Below, one piece after another: positions 1-6,872 of a stretch of 7,904 bases of DNA. The notes below the pieces were generated by a model. It was given only the letters and a program-made list of their open reading frames with translations, was not told where the DNA came from and ran no database searches. A program made the position numbers and the translations under genes. Each line of letters opens with the position of its first letter. Position 1 is the stretch's first letter. The stretch is taken from the NCBI GenBank assembly GCA_900546575.1, contig URDM01000104.1, positions 1-7,904 of the forward strand. Direction: 5' to 3'. The DNA comes from an uncultured Prevotella sp. Its GTDB lineage: Bacteria > Bacteroidota > Bacteroidia > Bacteroidales > Bacteroidaceae.

Positions 1-92
1 AGCCAAATTTTATTAGTTATATTACGTTAATTAACTCCCTCATTTTCAAACGATTACGTTAGAATTAACAGAGTATTAATTAAGCGGACGTG

Positions 93-121
93 CAAAATTA
101 ACACATTAGTTTGATATACAA
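93..121 (-). promoter_or_regulatory. Bacteroidales-type promoter for a gene beyond the left edge
   Basis: Read on the minus strand, TAATTTTG at 100-93 matches the Bacteroidales -7 box TAnnTTTG. A TTG at 121-119 lies 18 nt upstream, as expected for the -33 element. It lies just after xerD and points left, so it would drive a gene outside the window. No start codon followed by a long frame is visible between it and position 1. The extended sequence around the -7 box (acgtgcaaaatta on the plus strand, except its first bases) recurs at the promoter near 4404-4414. The match is by eye to the published consensus; no transcript data are available. Confidence 0.55.
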
Positions 122-163
122 GCATTAAGCCATGGAAAAGCTACGTTTCTTAGTTTTAATTAA

Positions 164-1084
164 TTATTCACGGGTGTTTTTTCTTTTGTTACGCGGGTGA
201 TGTGTGAGTATTTCCTCGCGCAGTGTGGTTATGTCGATGTGAGTATAGATTTGCGTTGTCTTAATGTTTTCGTGGCCCAGCATTTCCTGTATTGCCCTGA
301 GGTCGGCGCCTCCCTTGAGCAGTTCGGTAGCAAACGAGTGGCGCAGCGTATGTGGCGACACCGTCTTGGTTATGCCTGCATCGTCGGCAGTGCGCTTTAT
401 CATTATCAGTATCATGGTGCGCGTGAGGTGGGCACCGCGCCTGTTGAGAAAGACATAGTCCTGTTCGCCGGGCTTGACGTTCATCAGATTGCGGTCGTAG
501 AGCCACAATTTGATTTCGTGCAGGGCAGCATCGGATATGGGCACGAGCCTCTCCTTGTCGCCCTTGCCTATGATGCGCAGAAACTTCTCGCGTTCAAACA
601 CGTCGTTAAACTTAAGGTTGACGAGTTCGGACACGCGCAGTCCGCACGAGAAGAGCACTTCGATGATGGCCCTGTTGCGCTGTCCCTCCCATTTGGAGAG
701 GTCGATGGCTGCCTCCATGCGGTCAACTTCTTCGGTCGAAAGCACCTCGGGCAGGTGTTCGCCTACGCTGGGTGCCTCAAGCAGTTCGGACGGGTCGTCC
801 TTCAGTATGCGGTCTATCACGAGATACTTGAAGAACGACCTCACTCCACACAGTATTCTTGCTTGCGACGACGAAGCGATGCCAAACTCGTATATCACGG
901 CAGCGAAGTTCTGAAGATGTTCGAGTTTCACATCCTCCACCTTCAGATTTTCATTGCGCAGATAGTTGAGCAGATAGTCGATGTCGTGCGTGTATGCCTC
1001 CACCGTATTGTCGGAGTATCCGCGTTCGAGTCGTAGATAGCGCACGTATCGGCGTCTGAGCACACCAAGTTCGTCGTTTTGCAT
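164..1084 (-). CDS. xerD: Tyrosine recombinase XerD (XerC/D family)
   Basis: A 306-residue site-specific recombinase of the family that resolves chromosome dimers at dif during division, in the cytoplasm at the septum. Residues 7-95 form the N-terminal SAM-like core-binding domain. The catalytic domain begins near residue 110. All catalytic residues are visible: Arg150 in CGLRVSEL, Lys174 in GKGDKERLVP, His245 and Arg248 in HTLRHSFATELL, His271 in LGHENIKTT and the nucleophile Tyr280 in IYTHI. The length is normal for XerC/XerD and there is no integrase-type arm-binding extension. The ATG at 1084 is only 8 nt after the stop of the upstream DUF4923-like gene, which suggests co-transcription. 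XerD rather than XerC is chosen on overall resemblance and is the less certain part; the family is secure. No att sites or phage genes lie nearby, so a housekeeping role is more likely than a mobile-element integrase. Confidence 0.93.
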   Translation of the reverse strand: MQNDELGVLRRRYVRYLRLERGYSDNTVEAYTHDIDYLLNYLRNENLKVEDVKLEHLQNFAAVIYEFGIASSSQARILCGVRSFFKYLVIDRILKDDPSELLEAPSVGEHLPEVLSTEEVDRMEAAIDLSKWEGQRNRAIIEVLFSCGLRVSELVNLKFNDVFEREKFLRIIGKGDKERLVPISDAALHEIKLWLYDRNLMNVKPGEQDYVFLNRRGAHLTRTMILIMIKRTADDAGITKTVSPHTLRHSFATELLKGGADLRAIQEMLGHENIKTTQIYTHIDITTLREEILTHHPRNKRKNTRE

Positions 1085-1092
1085 TGCTATTA

Positions 1093-1686
1093 TTATTTCT
1101 TGAGTTCGAATCCCAGACGCATTCCGTCGTAATTCTTTATAATCGAATTGATTACAGAAGCGCTTGTGCTGAGTCCGGCAGTTGAGTTGCTGATGGTCTT
1201 CAGCACCGTCATGAGCTTGTCAGAATTGAATGTAAGGGTCATTGTCGAGCCTTGTGTAGACACGTAGGCGGTGTACGCCTTGCCATAGGTGGGAGTGAAT
1301 GTGATGGTTTTGTTCTTCTTGTTGAAGACGTATTTGCCCTTGGTTTCGCGCTTCTTTATCTTTGATGTGTAGTTGCCTTTGCCATCGAATGTGTAGACGA
1401 TGCCGTTGACGCCCATCTTCTTGAGTATCGGCGCCACCTTGTTCTCCATCTTTGTGGCAATGGCACTGCCTCCTGCCTGGGCCAGCACGCTGCTGCTCTC
1501 AAACTCGCAAGCCGGTGCGGAATACTTCCATGTGCCCTTGATTGACGACTCGCTTGTCATCTTGTCGCCCACAACACTACCTACTACACCCTTAAGGATG
1601 TCGCCAATGCTCTGTGCTTTTACGCTTGATGCGAACAGGCACATAAGTGCCATCACGAATACAATCTTAAAATTCTTCATTACCAT
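1093..1686 (-). CDS. DUF4923-like secreted lipocalin-like protein
   Basis: A 197-residue exported protein of unknown function. Residues 3-25 form a signal peptide: Lys4/Lys7, a hydrophobic core IVFVMALMCLFASS and a likely signal peptidase I site after VKAQ. No lipobox cysteine is in place, so a soluble periplasmic product is more likely than a lipoprotein. The mature part has a glycine-rich amphipathic stretch (about 28-45), then GTWKYSAPACEFES (51-64), typical of the first strand of lipocalin-like beta-barrels. Alternating strands follow, including YTFDGKGNYTSKIK and KTITFTPTYGKAYTAYV. This matches my memory of the DUF4923 family, common in Prevotella and Bacteroides; no ligand or activity is known to me. 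Two starts are possible: ATG at 1686 or ATG at 1680 (MKNFKIV), and the second gives the cleaner signal peptide. xerD starts 8 nt downstream. Confidence 0.75.
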   Translation of the reverse strand: MVMKNFKIVFVMALMCLFASSVKAQSIGDILKGVVGSVVGDKMTSESSIKGTWKYSAPACEFESSSVLAQAGGSAIATKMENKVAPILKKMGVNGIVYTFDGKGNYTSKIKKRETKGKYVFNKKNKTITFTPTYGKAYTAYVSTQGSTMTLTFNSDKLMTVLKTISNSTAGLSTSASVINSIIKNYDGMRLGFELKK

Positions 1687-1745
1687 AAAACTATATTTTT
1701 TTAAAATTCTTAATTCAAAAATGCAAACGCAGCCGAGAATAATTC

Positions 1746-1762
1746 AAAATTGCCGCAGGCAA
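1746..1762 (-). terminator. Possible weak intrinsic terminator after the MscS-type gene
   Basis: On the minus strand TTGCC-TGC-GGCAA (1762-1750) forms a perfect 5-bp stem with a 3-nt loop, followed at once by TTTT (1749-1746). It starts about 28 nt after the stop codon of the mechanosensitive channel gene and precedes the DUF4923-like gene. The stem and T tract are short, so termination may be partial. Confidence 0.4.
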
Positions 1763-1764
1763 CC

Positions 1765-1792
1765 AATTCCTAACTCCTAATTCCTAACTCCT
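1765..1792. repeat. Heptamer tandem repeat AAyTCCT x4
   Basis: The plus strand reads AATTCCT-AACTCCT-AATTCCT-AACTCCT, which is two exact copies of a 14-bp unit or four copies of a 7-bp unit alternating T/C at one position, followed by a partial AATT. It overlaps the stop codon of the channel gene (1791-1793). On the transcript the repeats read AGGAGTT/AGGAATT, which are Shine-Dalgarno-like purine runs with no start codon in range. Repeats of this type are variable-number candidates. Confidence 0.8.
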
Positions 1793-4346
1793 AATTTATA
1801 ATATGTATGTCGCGCTGTGGGAAGGGTATCTCAATATGGTGTTCGTTGAGCGTGTTGTATATAGCCTCCTTCACCTGTCCGGTCATTCCGAACTTCTCCT
1901 CGACGAGCACCCAGTAGGTCACGAACAGATTGACCGAGTTGTCGCCGAACTCGTCGAACACCACACTTACGGGCTTCTTCAGGTCTATCACGTCGCGTCC
2001 GTCGGCACTCTTGCGGGCCTGCGCCTTGACGGCTGCAACGAGCATCTGCCTTACTTCTTCTACATTAGAGCCATAGGCTACACCCACCGGCACCTTCACC
2101 ATCTCGTACGAATGGTTCTTGGTGATGTTCTTGAAGTTCTTGCTGAAGAGCGAACTGTTGAGGAAGGCTATGACGCATCCGTCTGCCGTAAGCACCTGTG
2201 TGCTCTGATAGGTGATGCTGTCCACCTTGCCACGTATGCCGTCACACTCTATGAAGTCGCCCACACGCACACGTCCCGTCATAAGGGAGATGCCGTAGAA
2301 GAAGTTCTCGAGCAGGTCTTTCATTGCAAAACCCACACCAGTAGCCAATCCTGCCGATATCACGGAGATGGCTGTCGAGGGTATCTTGAGCATCTTAATG
2401 GCTATGATGGCATAGAGTCCCCAGCAGCAGATGGCTATGATGTTGTTGGCGAGCGTGAAGTTGGGCTTGCCGTTGACTACTATCTTAGAGCGGTGATACT
2501 TATGATAGAGCGACTTGATGAGATAGTTGAGATAGCGGAAGACGAAGAACTGCGAGCCTACCATCACCAGCTTCAGTATCGACAGCTGCACCACGCCGGT
2601 GACATTGAGGAAGTCGAACTGAAATATCTTCCACACCGTGTCGGTCAGGTCGAACACGTTGGCAGCCCACCATATCGACAGCAGCACCGAGAACACGCTC
2701 AGTACAGGCACCAGTGCCATGTATATGAAGTCGTAGAACCACGTCACGTTGATGTGTGCGCCGTGACTTACGGTGATGACACTGAGCAGCGAGCCCTTGC
2801 GTGCCTTCTCGGCTTCCTTCTCCGAGTGGATGCGGTGGCTGAGCCATCGGCGCTCGTACACTCCGAGCATGTCGTAAACGCAGGTGATGGTCTGTATGCA
2901 ACTGAGCTGGAACATCCACCATATCAGCACCTGCACCGACAGCAGCACGTAGCCATACCAGGCCGATGCCGTAGAGAAAGTCATGATGAGCAGCGATATC
3001 CATGTATAGAATATGTCGGAGCGCGGTATGTTGTCGTTGTGGCGCGTTATGACGTTCCACTGCCACAGTGTGAACACGAGCAGTATAGGGGGGAAGATGA
3101 GCGCCACAAGATTGTTCGGAATGAACACTATACGGAACGTTATGACGATGAACGACATGAGCATAATGGGCGTATAGATGCGGAAACCGCTCTTTATCTG
3201 AGTGCCCGTGAGGCGCACAAGCAGCGAGAAGAAGATGGCACACAACAGCCAGGCGTACTCTATGAGCAGCTTCGAAGCCATGAGGAAGAAGTTGTGATAC
3301 ATGAACGAGCGCGCCACCATCACCGACACGGCGAAGATGAACATGGCAACGAACAGTATGAGGCACACCTTCTTCTTCATGAAGTTGTCGGTGCGGAAGC
3401 GGCGCGGCACGAGCCAGCGCACGAGCACGTTGCTCAGCAGGGCTGCCACGATGATGTAGAACAGAACGAACAGGCTCAGACCCATAACTATCGGTCCGCG
3501 CCACTGCGAATACACCTGTCGTTCGGTGCCGTTGACGGATTTCACCTTCTCGGTATTGTACTTCTCGCTCACATCCGCCTTGGCGTTATGGTATGACATA
3601 GGCATTGAGCCGATTATCTCGAAATAGTTCTGGTCGCCATTGACAAATATGTTGTGCTGTATCTCGTTGTATCGCTGCATGGCATAGTCGTTCACCTTCT
3701 TGAGGCGTTGCGATATGCGCCGGTAGTGCTCGTTGTCCTTCTGCACCGAGGCGCGCATGTTGGTGAGGTTGCGGCACAGGGCTGTAGCGTAGGCAAGGCA
3801 CGCCTTGCGGTCGGCCTGACCCGCCTCGTCGAGCATGAAGGGCAGCTGTCGCTGCTTGCCGTTCTTGTCGAGTATGTACTTCGGGCCCTTAGCCTTGCCG
3901 TTCTTGATGTCCTGCTGCATCTTGAGCGACGGCGGTATGTTGCCGAGCGTCTCCATAAGATACTGATAGCGTGCTATCTCGGCATCCATACGCTTCATAA
4001 TGCGGTCGTATGGCATGCGTCGTTTGCTGAACTCGCGATACAGCTCGGTGGCTTCATGGCATGCGTATGTCATGTCGAACGTGAAGTCCTGCTTCTGCGA
4101 GTAGAGCATCAGGGCTATCTGGTCGCTGCGCTGCATGAGCGAGATCATCTGCTTGTGCTGCTGCTGGTTGTACGCGGCATAGCGCGCCATGTTCTGTCGC
4201 TGCTCGCCAAACGATGTCTCCAGTTCGGCACGCAACACCGAGAGTGTCGACTTGAGGTTCTTCTCCTTGAGCACGGCACCGGCACTCATCGCCACGCATA
4301 GCATGACGACAAGACACAATGCGCGCCTTAAAGCTTTTGTTGTCAT
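1791..4346 (-). CDS. Large MscS-family mechanosensitive ion channel
   Basis: An 851-residue inner-membrane channel expected to open under membrane tension and release solutes during hypo-osmotic shock. Residues 1-24 are a signal peptide (MTTKALRRAL, then a hydrophobic core). Residues 25-280 are a polar, helix-rich periplasmic region with coiled-coil character. About 11 membrane segments follow (near 285-305, 327-347, 355-378, 390-409, 412-432, 445-465, 467-490, 540-562, 585-608, 633-652 and the pore helix 656-688). The pore helix carries SAGLATGVGFAMKDLLENF, the Gly/Ala-packed TM3 of MscS. GRVRVGDFIECDGIRGKV (691-708) and FLNSSLFSKN (728-737, Leu where MscS usually has Pro) form the cytoplasmic beta domain. 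The size and N-terminal periplasmic region resemble MscK/MscM-like channels more than 286-residue MscS. The frame stays open to a TTG at 4409, but that codon lies inside the -7 promoter box, so the ATG at 4346, which opens directly into the signal peptide, is chosen. Confidence 0.92.
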   Translation of the reverse strand: MTTKALRRALCLVVMLCVAMSAGAVLKEKNLKSTLSVLRAELETSFGEQRQNMARYAAYNQQQHKQMISLMQRSDQIALMLYSQKQDFTFDMTYACHEATELYREFSKRRMPYDRIMKRMDAEIARYQYLMETLGNIPPSLKMQQDIKNGKAKGPKYILDKNGKQRQLPFMLDEAGQADRKACLAYATALCRNLTNMRASVQKDNEHYRRISQRLKKVNDYAMQRYNEIQHNIFVNGDQNYFEIIGSMPMSYHNAKADVSEKYNTEKVKSVNGTERQVYSQWRGPIVMGLSLFVLFYIIVAALLSNVLVRWLVPRRFRTDNFMKKKVCLILFVAMFIFAVSVMVARSFMYHNFFLMASKLLIEYAWLLCAIFFSLLVRLTGTQIKSGFRIYTPIMLMSFIVITFRIVFIPNNLVALIFPPILLVFTLWQWNVITRHNDNIPRSDIFYTWISLLIMTFSTASAWYGYVLLSVQVLIWWMFQLSCIQTITCVYDMLGVYERRWLSHRIHSEKEAEKARKGSLLSVITVSHGAHINVTWFYDFIYMALVPVLSVFSVLLSIWWAANVFDLTDTVWKIFQFDFLNVTGVVQLSILKLVMVGSQFFVFRYLNYLIKSLYHKYHRSKIVVNGKPNFTLANNIIAICCWGLYAIIAIKMLKIPSTAISVISAGLATGVGFAMKDLLENFFYGISLMTGRVRVGDFIECDGIRGKVDSITYQSTQVLTADGCVIAFLNSSLFSKNFKNITKNHSYEMVKVPVGVAYGSNVEEVRQMLVAAVKAQARKSADGRDVIDLKKPVSVVFDEFGDNSVNLFVTYWVLVEEKFGMTGQVKEAIYNTLNEHHIEIPFPQRDIHIIN

Positions 4347-4406
4347 ATACTGATTGCTTGTTGTTATTTCCTGTTTTTTACGTCGTGGGAGTATTGTCCT
4401 AACGTG

Positions 4407-4435
4407 CAAAATTATAGTATTTTTCTCACAAAAAA
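4407..4435 (-). promoter_or_regulatory. Bacteroidales-type promoter for the MscS-type gene
   Basis: TAATTTTG on the minus strand (4414-4407) matches TAnnTTTG. It lies 61 nt upstream of the ATG at 4346. The only TTTG upstream (within the T run at 4435-4429) is 14 nt from the -7 box, shorter than the usual 19-21, so the -33 element is doubtful. That T run is also the tail of the HU terminator, so terminator and promoter abut. Confidence 0.5.
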
Positions 4436-4499
4436 GGCCTGCCGGCCATATTTTTCACCGTATAGTCAGTCAATGACGGTTCAAAATATGCCAGCAGGC
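4430..4499 (-). terminator. Strong intrinsic terminator of the HU-like gene
   Basis: The arms 4437-4454 and 4483-4499 form a long near-perfect stem (GCCTGCyGGC base, then CATATTTT/AAAATATG), with one G-T pair and one unpaired base. Inside it, CCGT/ACGG (4458-4461 and 4476-4479) can extend the hairpin. On the minus strand the stem is followed by C and a run of six T (4435-4430), the classic intrinsic form. It starts about 49 nt after the stop of the HU-like gene at 4548 and insulates it from the channel gene. The arm length is greater than a terminator needs, so a mobile palindromic element adopted as terminator is a second possibility. Confidence 0.85.
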
Positions 4500-4547
4500 G
4501 GTTTCGTTCAGCCAAAAGCTGTGGTGTATATATGGGTGTATAGGGTG

Positions 4548-5000
4548 CTACACGCCCGGGTTCTGGGTTTCAGGCTCCTTCGACTTGAGGCTCTCGTAGC
4601 TTGCAGCCTCCTTCACCTTGAGTCCGGCAAGTAGCGCCTTGACGCGGTTGCCGTTGGCGTCGATGGTGGTTTCGGGCATGAAGAGTATGCGCGAGCCTAC
4701 GATATTGTCGGTTGCATTAAACTCCTTGGCGGTCTTGGCGCCCTTCGAGTGTATGCCTACCTTGAATGTTCCGATGCCGTCGATGTGCACCTTGTTGCTG
4801 CGCTGCAGCTCCTGGCGCAACACTTCCGAGAGTTCGGTGAGCACGGCAACGATGTCCGAGCGCTTCACTGTACTGTTGTTCTGCATCACCTCGGCAAGGT
4901 CCTTGGTGTTGATTGTTTCACGATGGGCTGCACGTGCATAAAACTTTCCGTTAGTACCACCCTTACGATTGCTCTGATAGATCTTGAAATTTACTGCCAT
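4548..5000 (-). CDS. HU-like DNA-binding protein (HU-HIG type)
   Basis: A 150-residue histone-like protein expected to bind and bend DNA as a dimer in the nucleoid. It has an N-terminal extension before the HU fold (MAVNFKIYQSNRKGGTNGKFYARA, 24 residues; the first 20 run to Phe20), typical of the Bacteroidetes HU-related proteins (TIGR01201/HU-HIG) and not of 90-residue HupA/HupB. Residues 31-66 form the two-helix dimerisation part (DLAEVMQN, SDIVAVLTELSEVLRQEL). VHIDGIGTFKVGI (71-83) is the signature strand-turn equivalent to HU GFGTF. Residues 84-112 correspond to the DNA-binding beta-arms, rich in Lys (HSKGAKTAKEF). The C-terminus from about 126 is charged and probably disordered. The ATG at 5000 is chosen because it begins the family-typical MAV-F-IYQ start. 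The gene stands alone, with its own promoter near 5218 and its own terminator at 4430-4499. Confidence 0.92.
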   Translation of the reverse strand: MAVNFKIYQSNRKGGTNGKFYARAAHRETINTKDLAEVMQNNSTVKRSDIVAVLTELSEVLRQELQRSNKVHIDGIGTFKVGIHSKGAKTAKEFNATDNIVGSRILFMPETTIDANGNRVKALLAGLKVKEAASYESLKSKEPETQNPGV

Positions 5001-5217
5001 GTTTTTCTAATGTTTAATTATTAATGATTAATGTTTAATTGGTAATTGTTTGTGTTGTAATGTTAAGTGTTTGAGTGTTTGAATGTTAAGTGTTAAGTTG
5101 TTTGTGTTTTTCATGGTAGAGCATAGTTGGGCGGACTTGGTCGACATGGGTCCGGCGGATGCATCCATTTGTTCTGCTCTGCGTTTCATCAGCAAACTGT
5201 GTTTCTGATTACGTTTG
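5001..5217 (-). other. Long leader of the HU-like gene with low-complexity repeats
   Basis: About 215 nt separate the promoter -7 box from the HU start. The proximal half (5004-5105) is a low-complexity T/A/G stretch with recurring TGTTTAAT, TGTTAAG and GTGTTTGA words on the plus strand. The distal half (5106-5217) is more complex and contains a perfect 10-bp palindrome, ggatgcatcc, at 5157-5166. I see no recognised riboswitch. A frame through it gives a 53-residue peptide from an ATG at 5189, but half of that is the translated repeat, so I do not call it a gene. Confidence 0.5.
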
Positions 5218-5249
5218 CAAAGGTACAATCTGGCGCAAGCGATGTCAAG
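5218..5249 (-). promoter_or_regulatory. Bacteroidales-type promoter for the HU-like gene
   Basis: On the minus strand TACCTTTG (5225-5218) matches the -7 consensus TAnnTTTG at all fixed positions, and CTTG (5249-5246) sits exactly 20 nt upstream in the -33 place. This is the best two-part promoter in the window. It implies a transcript starting near 5211 and a leader of about 210 nt before the HU ATG. Confidence 0.65.
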
Positions 5250-5258
5250 TGTTTGGCA

Positions 5259-5294
5259 GAAAAAATTTCATTTAAGTTGATTTTTTCTATCAAC
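5259..5294 (-). terminator. Possible weak terminator after patB
   Basis: On the minus strand GTTGAT (5294-5289) pairs perfectly with ATCAAC (5281-5276) around an A-rich 7-nt loop. A run of six T lies about 9 nt further on (5266-5261 region). The gap between stem and T run is longer than in a strict intrinsic terminator, but the place, just after the patB stop at 5309 and before the HU promoter, is right. Confidence 0.35.
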
Positions 5295-5308
5295 CGCAAC
5301 TTTTTCCC

Positions 5309-6487
5309 TTAATCTTTATTCCAATCTGCCAGCCCTTCAACTATCCGCTTCACCCCCTCTTCGAGCCTTTCGCGCGGGCACGCCATATTGATGCGGATGA
5401 AGTGCTCGCCCTCGCTGCCGTACATGCTGCCTGCATTCACCCACACCTTATGCTCGCGCAGCAGTCGTTCTTCTATCGCTTCGGATGTCTCGCCTATTGC
5501 CGAGCAGTCCACCCAAGCCAAATATGTGCCTTCCATACGCATCACGGGCAGGTGGGGCAAGGCCTCTGCCATGTATTGGCAGAGCCACTCGTAGTTGGCT
5601 GTGAGATAGCGGCGTAGCGCCACGAGCCACTCCTCTCCCCCATCGGTGTAGGCTGCCATAAGCGCCTCAACGCCAAAGGGATTGACGTCGCACACCTCGT
5701 TGATGTTGATGGCACGGTCGATGCGCTCGCGCACTTGGGCGTCGCGGCACACTATGTTGGCTATCTGCAGACCGGCTATGTTGAACGCCTTCGAGGGCGA
5801 ACAGCATGTTATGGAACCATAGCTCAGCTCGTCGGGCAGCGACCCGAACGGTGTGTACTTGTTGTCGTATAACGTCAGCTCGCAGTGTATCTCGTCCGAC
5901 ACCACGCGCACGCCGTGCTTGCGGCACAGCTCAGCCACACGCGTCAGCTCGGAGCGTGTCCACACACGTCCGCCGGGGTTGTGCGGATTGCAGAGCAGGA
6001 ACAGCCGGGCACGCTCGTGCGAGAGTTTGCGGTCCAGATCGTCGAAGTCTATCTCGTAGCGCATCGCCACCTTATTATATATAAGGGCATTGGACACCGT
6101 CTCGCAGCCGTTGTTGCGTATGCTCGAATAGAAGCAGTTGTACACCGGACCCTGCACTATCACCTGGTCGCCGGGCAGGGTGAGCGCCTTGATGACGGCT
6201 GATATGGCGGGCACTACACCCGACGTGTATATTATGTCGTGAGGAGTGAAGTGCCAGTCGTGCTGGCGGGCGAACCATCGGCACACCGACTCGTAGTAGG
6301 CATCGGGCACACGTGTGTAGCCGAATATGCCGTGAGCCACACGGCGCTGCAACGCCTGGGTTATGGCGGGATAGGTCTCGAAGTCCATGTCTGCCACCCA
6401 GAGGGGTATGACATCGTCCGAAGGAGCCGAGTCCCACTTGTAGGAATTGGTGTGACGGCGGGATGGCGCAGAAAGCTTATAACTCAT
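5309..6487 (-). CDS. patB: MalY/PatB-type PLP-dependent C-S lyase / aminotransferase
   Basis: A 392-residue fold-type I PLP enzyme of the MalY/PatB group. Family members cleave cystathionine or other cysteine S-conjugates to a thiol, pyruvate and ammonia in the cytoplasm. Visible landmarks: PLWVADMDF (28-36), the MalY/PatB substrate-domain signature; TSGVVPAISAVIKALT (88-103), cofactor-phosphate region; NPHNPGGRVW (167-176) with Asn170; SDEIHCELTL (197-206) with Asp198 contacting the pyridine nitrogen; SPSKAFNIAGLQ (230-241) with Lys233 as the Schiff-base lysine; and Arg365 in FIRINMACPRERL binding the substrate carboxylate. Length and motif order are complete, so the gene looks intact. Its ATG is 23 nt after the end of the disrupted small membrane gene, and no convincing promoter lies in between, so the two probably share a transcript. 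Substrate cannot be read from sequence; the PatB symbol reflects family, not proven activity. Confidence 0.9.
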   Translation of the reverse strand: MSYKLSAPSRRHTNSYKWDSAPSDDVIPLWVADMDFETYPAITQALQRRVAHGIFGYTRVPDAYYESVCRWFARQHDWHFTPHDIIYTSGVVPAISAVIKALTLPGDQVIVQGPVYNCFYSSIRNNGCETVSNALIYNKVAMRYEIDFDDLDRKLSHERARLFLLCNPHNPGGRVWTRSELTRVAELCRKHGVRVVSDEIHCELTLYDNKYTPFGSLPDELSYGSITCCSPSKAFNIAGLQIANIVCRDAQVRERIDRAININEVCDVNPFGVEALMAAYTDGGEEWLVALRRYLTANYEWLCQYMAEALPHLPVMRMEGTYLAWVDCSAIGETSEAIEERLLREHKVWVNAGSMYGSEGEHFIRINMACPRERLEEGVKRIVEGLADWNKD

Positions 6488-6510
6488 AATACATAATAAA
6501 TATTTAAAGA

Positions 6511-6872
6511 TTATTTTGTGATAATATAACTGGCCATAATGACAAATATTGTTGGAAGTAAACTAGCTATCAACGACTTGATTAAAGGTATGTTTTCTCT
6601 GATATACAAAATTGTTATTAACATATAATACATTACAAACCAACACTGCAACCATTTTTCTAATCTTTTCCATAATTTTTATTTTTTATAAAACAATATA
6701 AAAGTACTGAAATAAGCAAAGACAACAATAACAACAATAGTATTATCATCTGATTTTTAATATACATAGAACCTATACCCAAACAACACGTTGTAGGTAA
6801 CAGCAACAAGAATAGTGTTACAGGACTTGTGAGTGGTTCCTTTAAAGGAGAAAAAAATTTAGGCATCATCAT
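6511..6872 (-). pseudogene. Small four-helix membrane protein, broken by a -1 frameshift
   Basis: The first frame runs from ATG 6872 to TAG 6660 and encodes 70 residues with two hydrophobic helices (about 15-37 and 42-62). AAAGG lies 7 nt before the ATG and a stop lies just upstream in frame. The -1 frame is open from 6678 to TAA 6511 and continues with obviously membrane-protein sequence: RLEKWLQCWF, then helix FVMYYMLITILYI, a polar turn RENIPLIK, and helix SLIASLLPTIFVIMASYII. Joining the two near the AAAA run at 6669-6666 gives about 119 residues with four membrane segments. I recognise no family. The joined gene ends 23 nt before patB, as in an operon. The break may be a mutation, a sequencing or assembly error in an A-rich stretch, or, less likely, programmed frameshifting. 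Calling it a separate intact 70-residue protein would lose the second half. Confidence 0.6.

Noticed and set aside
197..1036. Plus-strand open frame of 279 codons opposite xerD
   Set aside because: It is the mirror of a complete, motif-verified xerD, and its translation is rich in Cys, His and Val without any recognisable domain.
2500..3504. Minus-strand 334-codon frame overlapping the channel gene
   Set aside because: It is an out-of-frame reading of the channel, rich in Arg, Ala and His, with no domain.
1803..3596. Plus-strand open frame of 597 codons opposite the channel gene
   Set aside because: Its translation is dominated by His, Glu, Arg and Tyr, a typical complement of membrane-helix codons. 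The minus strand has a clear MscS domain and signal peptide.
4347..4409. Extended start of the channel gene at a TTG
   Set aside because: The TTG lies in the -7 promoter box, and the added residues would displace the signal peptide from the N-terminus.
5028..5228. 66-codon frame in the HU leader
   Set aside because: It begins with a TTG inside the promoter, and its C-terminal half is the translated low-complexity repeat. There is no ribosome binding site for the internal ATGs.
5885..6202. Plus-strand open frames opposite patB
   Set aside because: They oppose a patB with all PLP-enzyme motifs; the translations are low-complexity Arg/Ser/Ala.
6563..6673. 36-codon minus frame overlapping the end of the small membrane gene
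   Set aside because: It is the third frame across this region. The -1 frame has better membrane-protein character and a better operon position.
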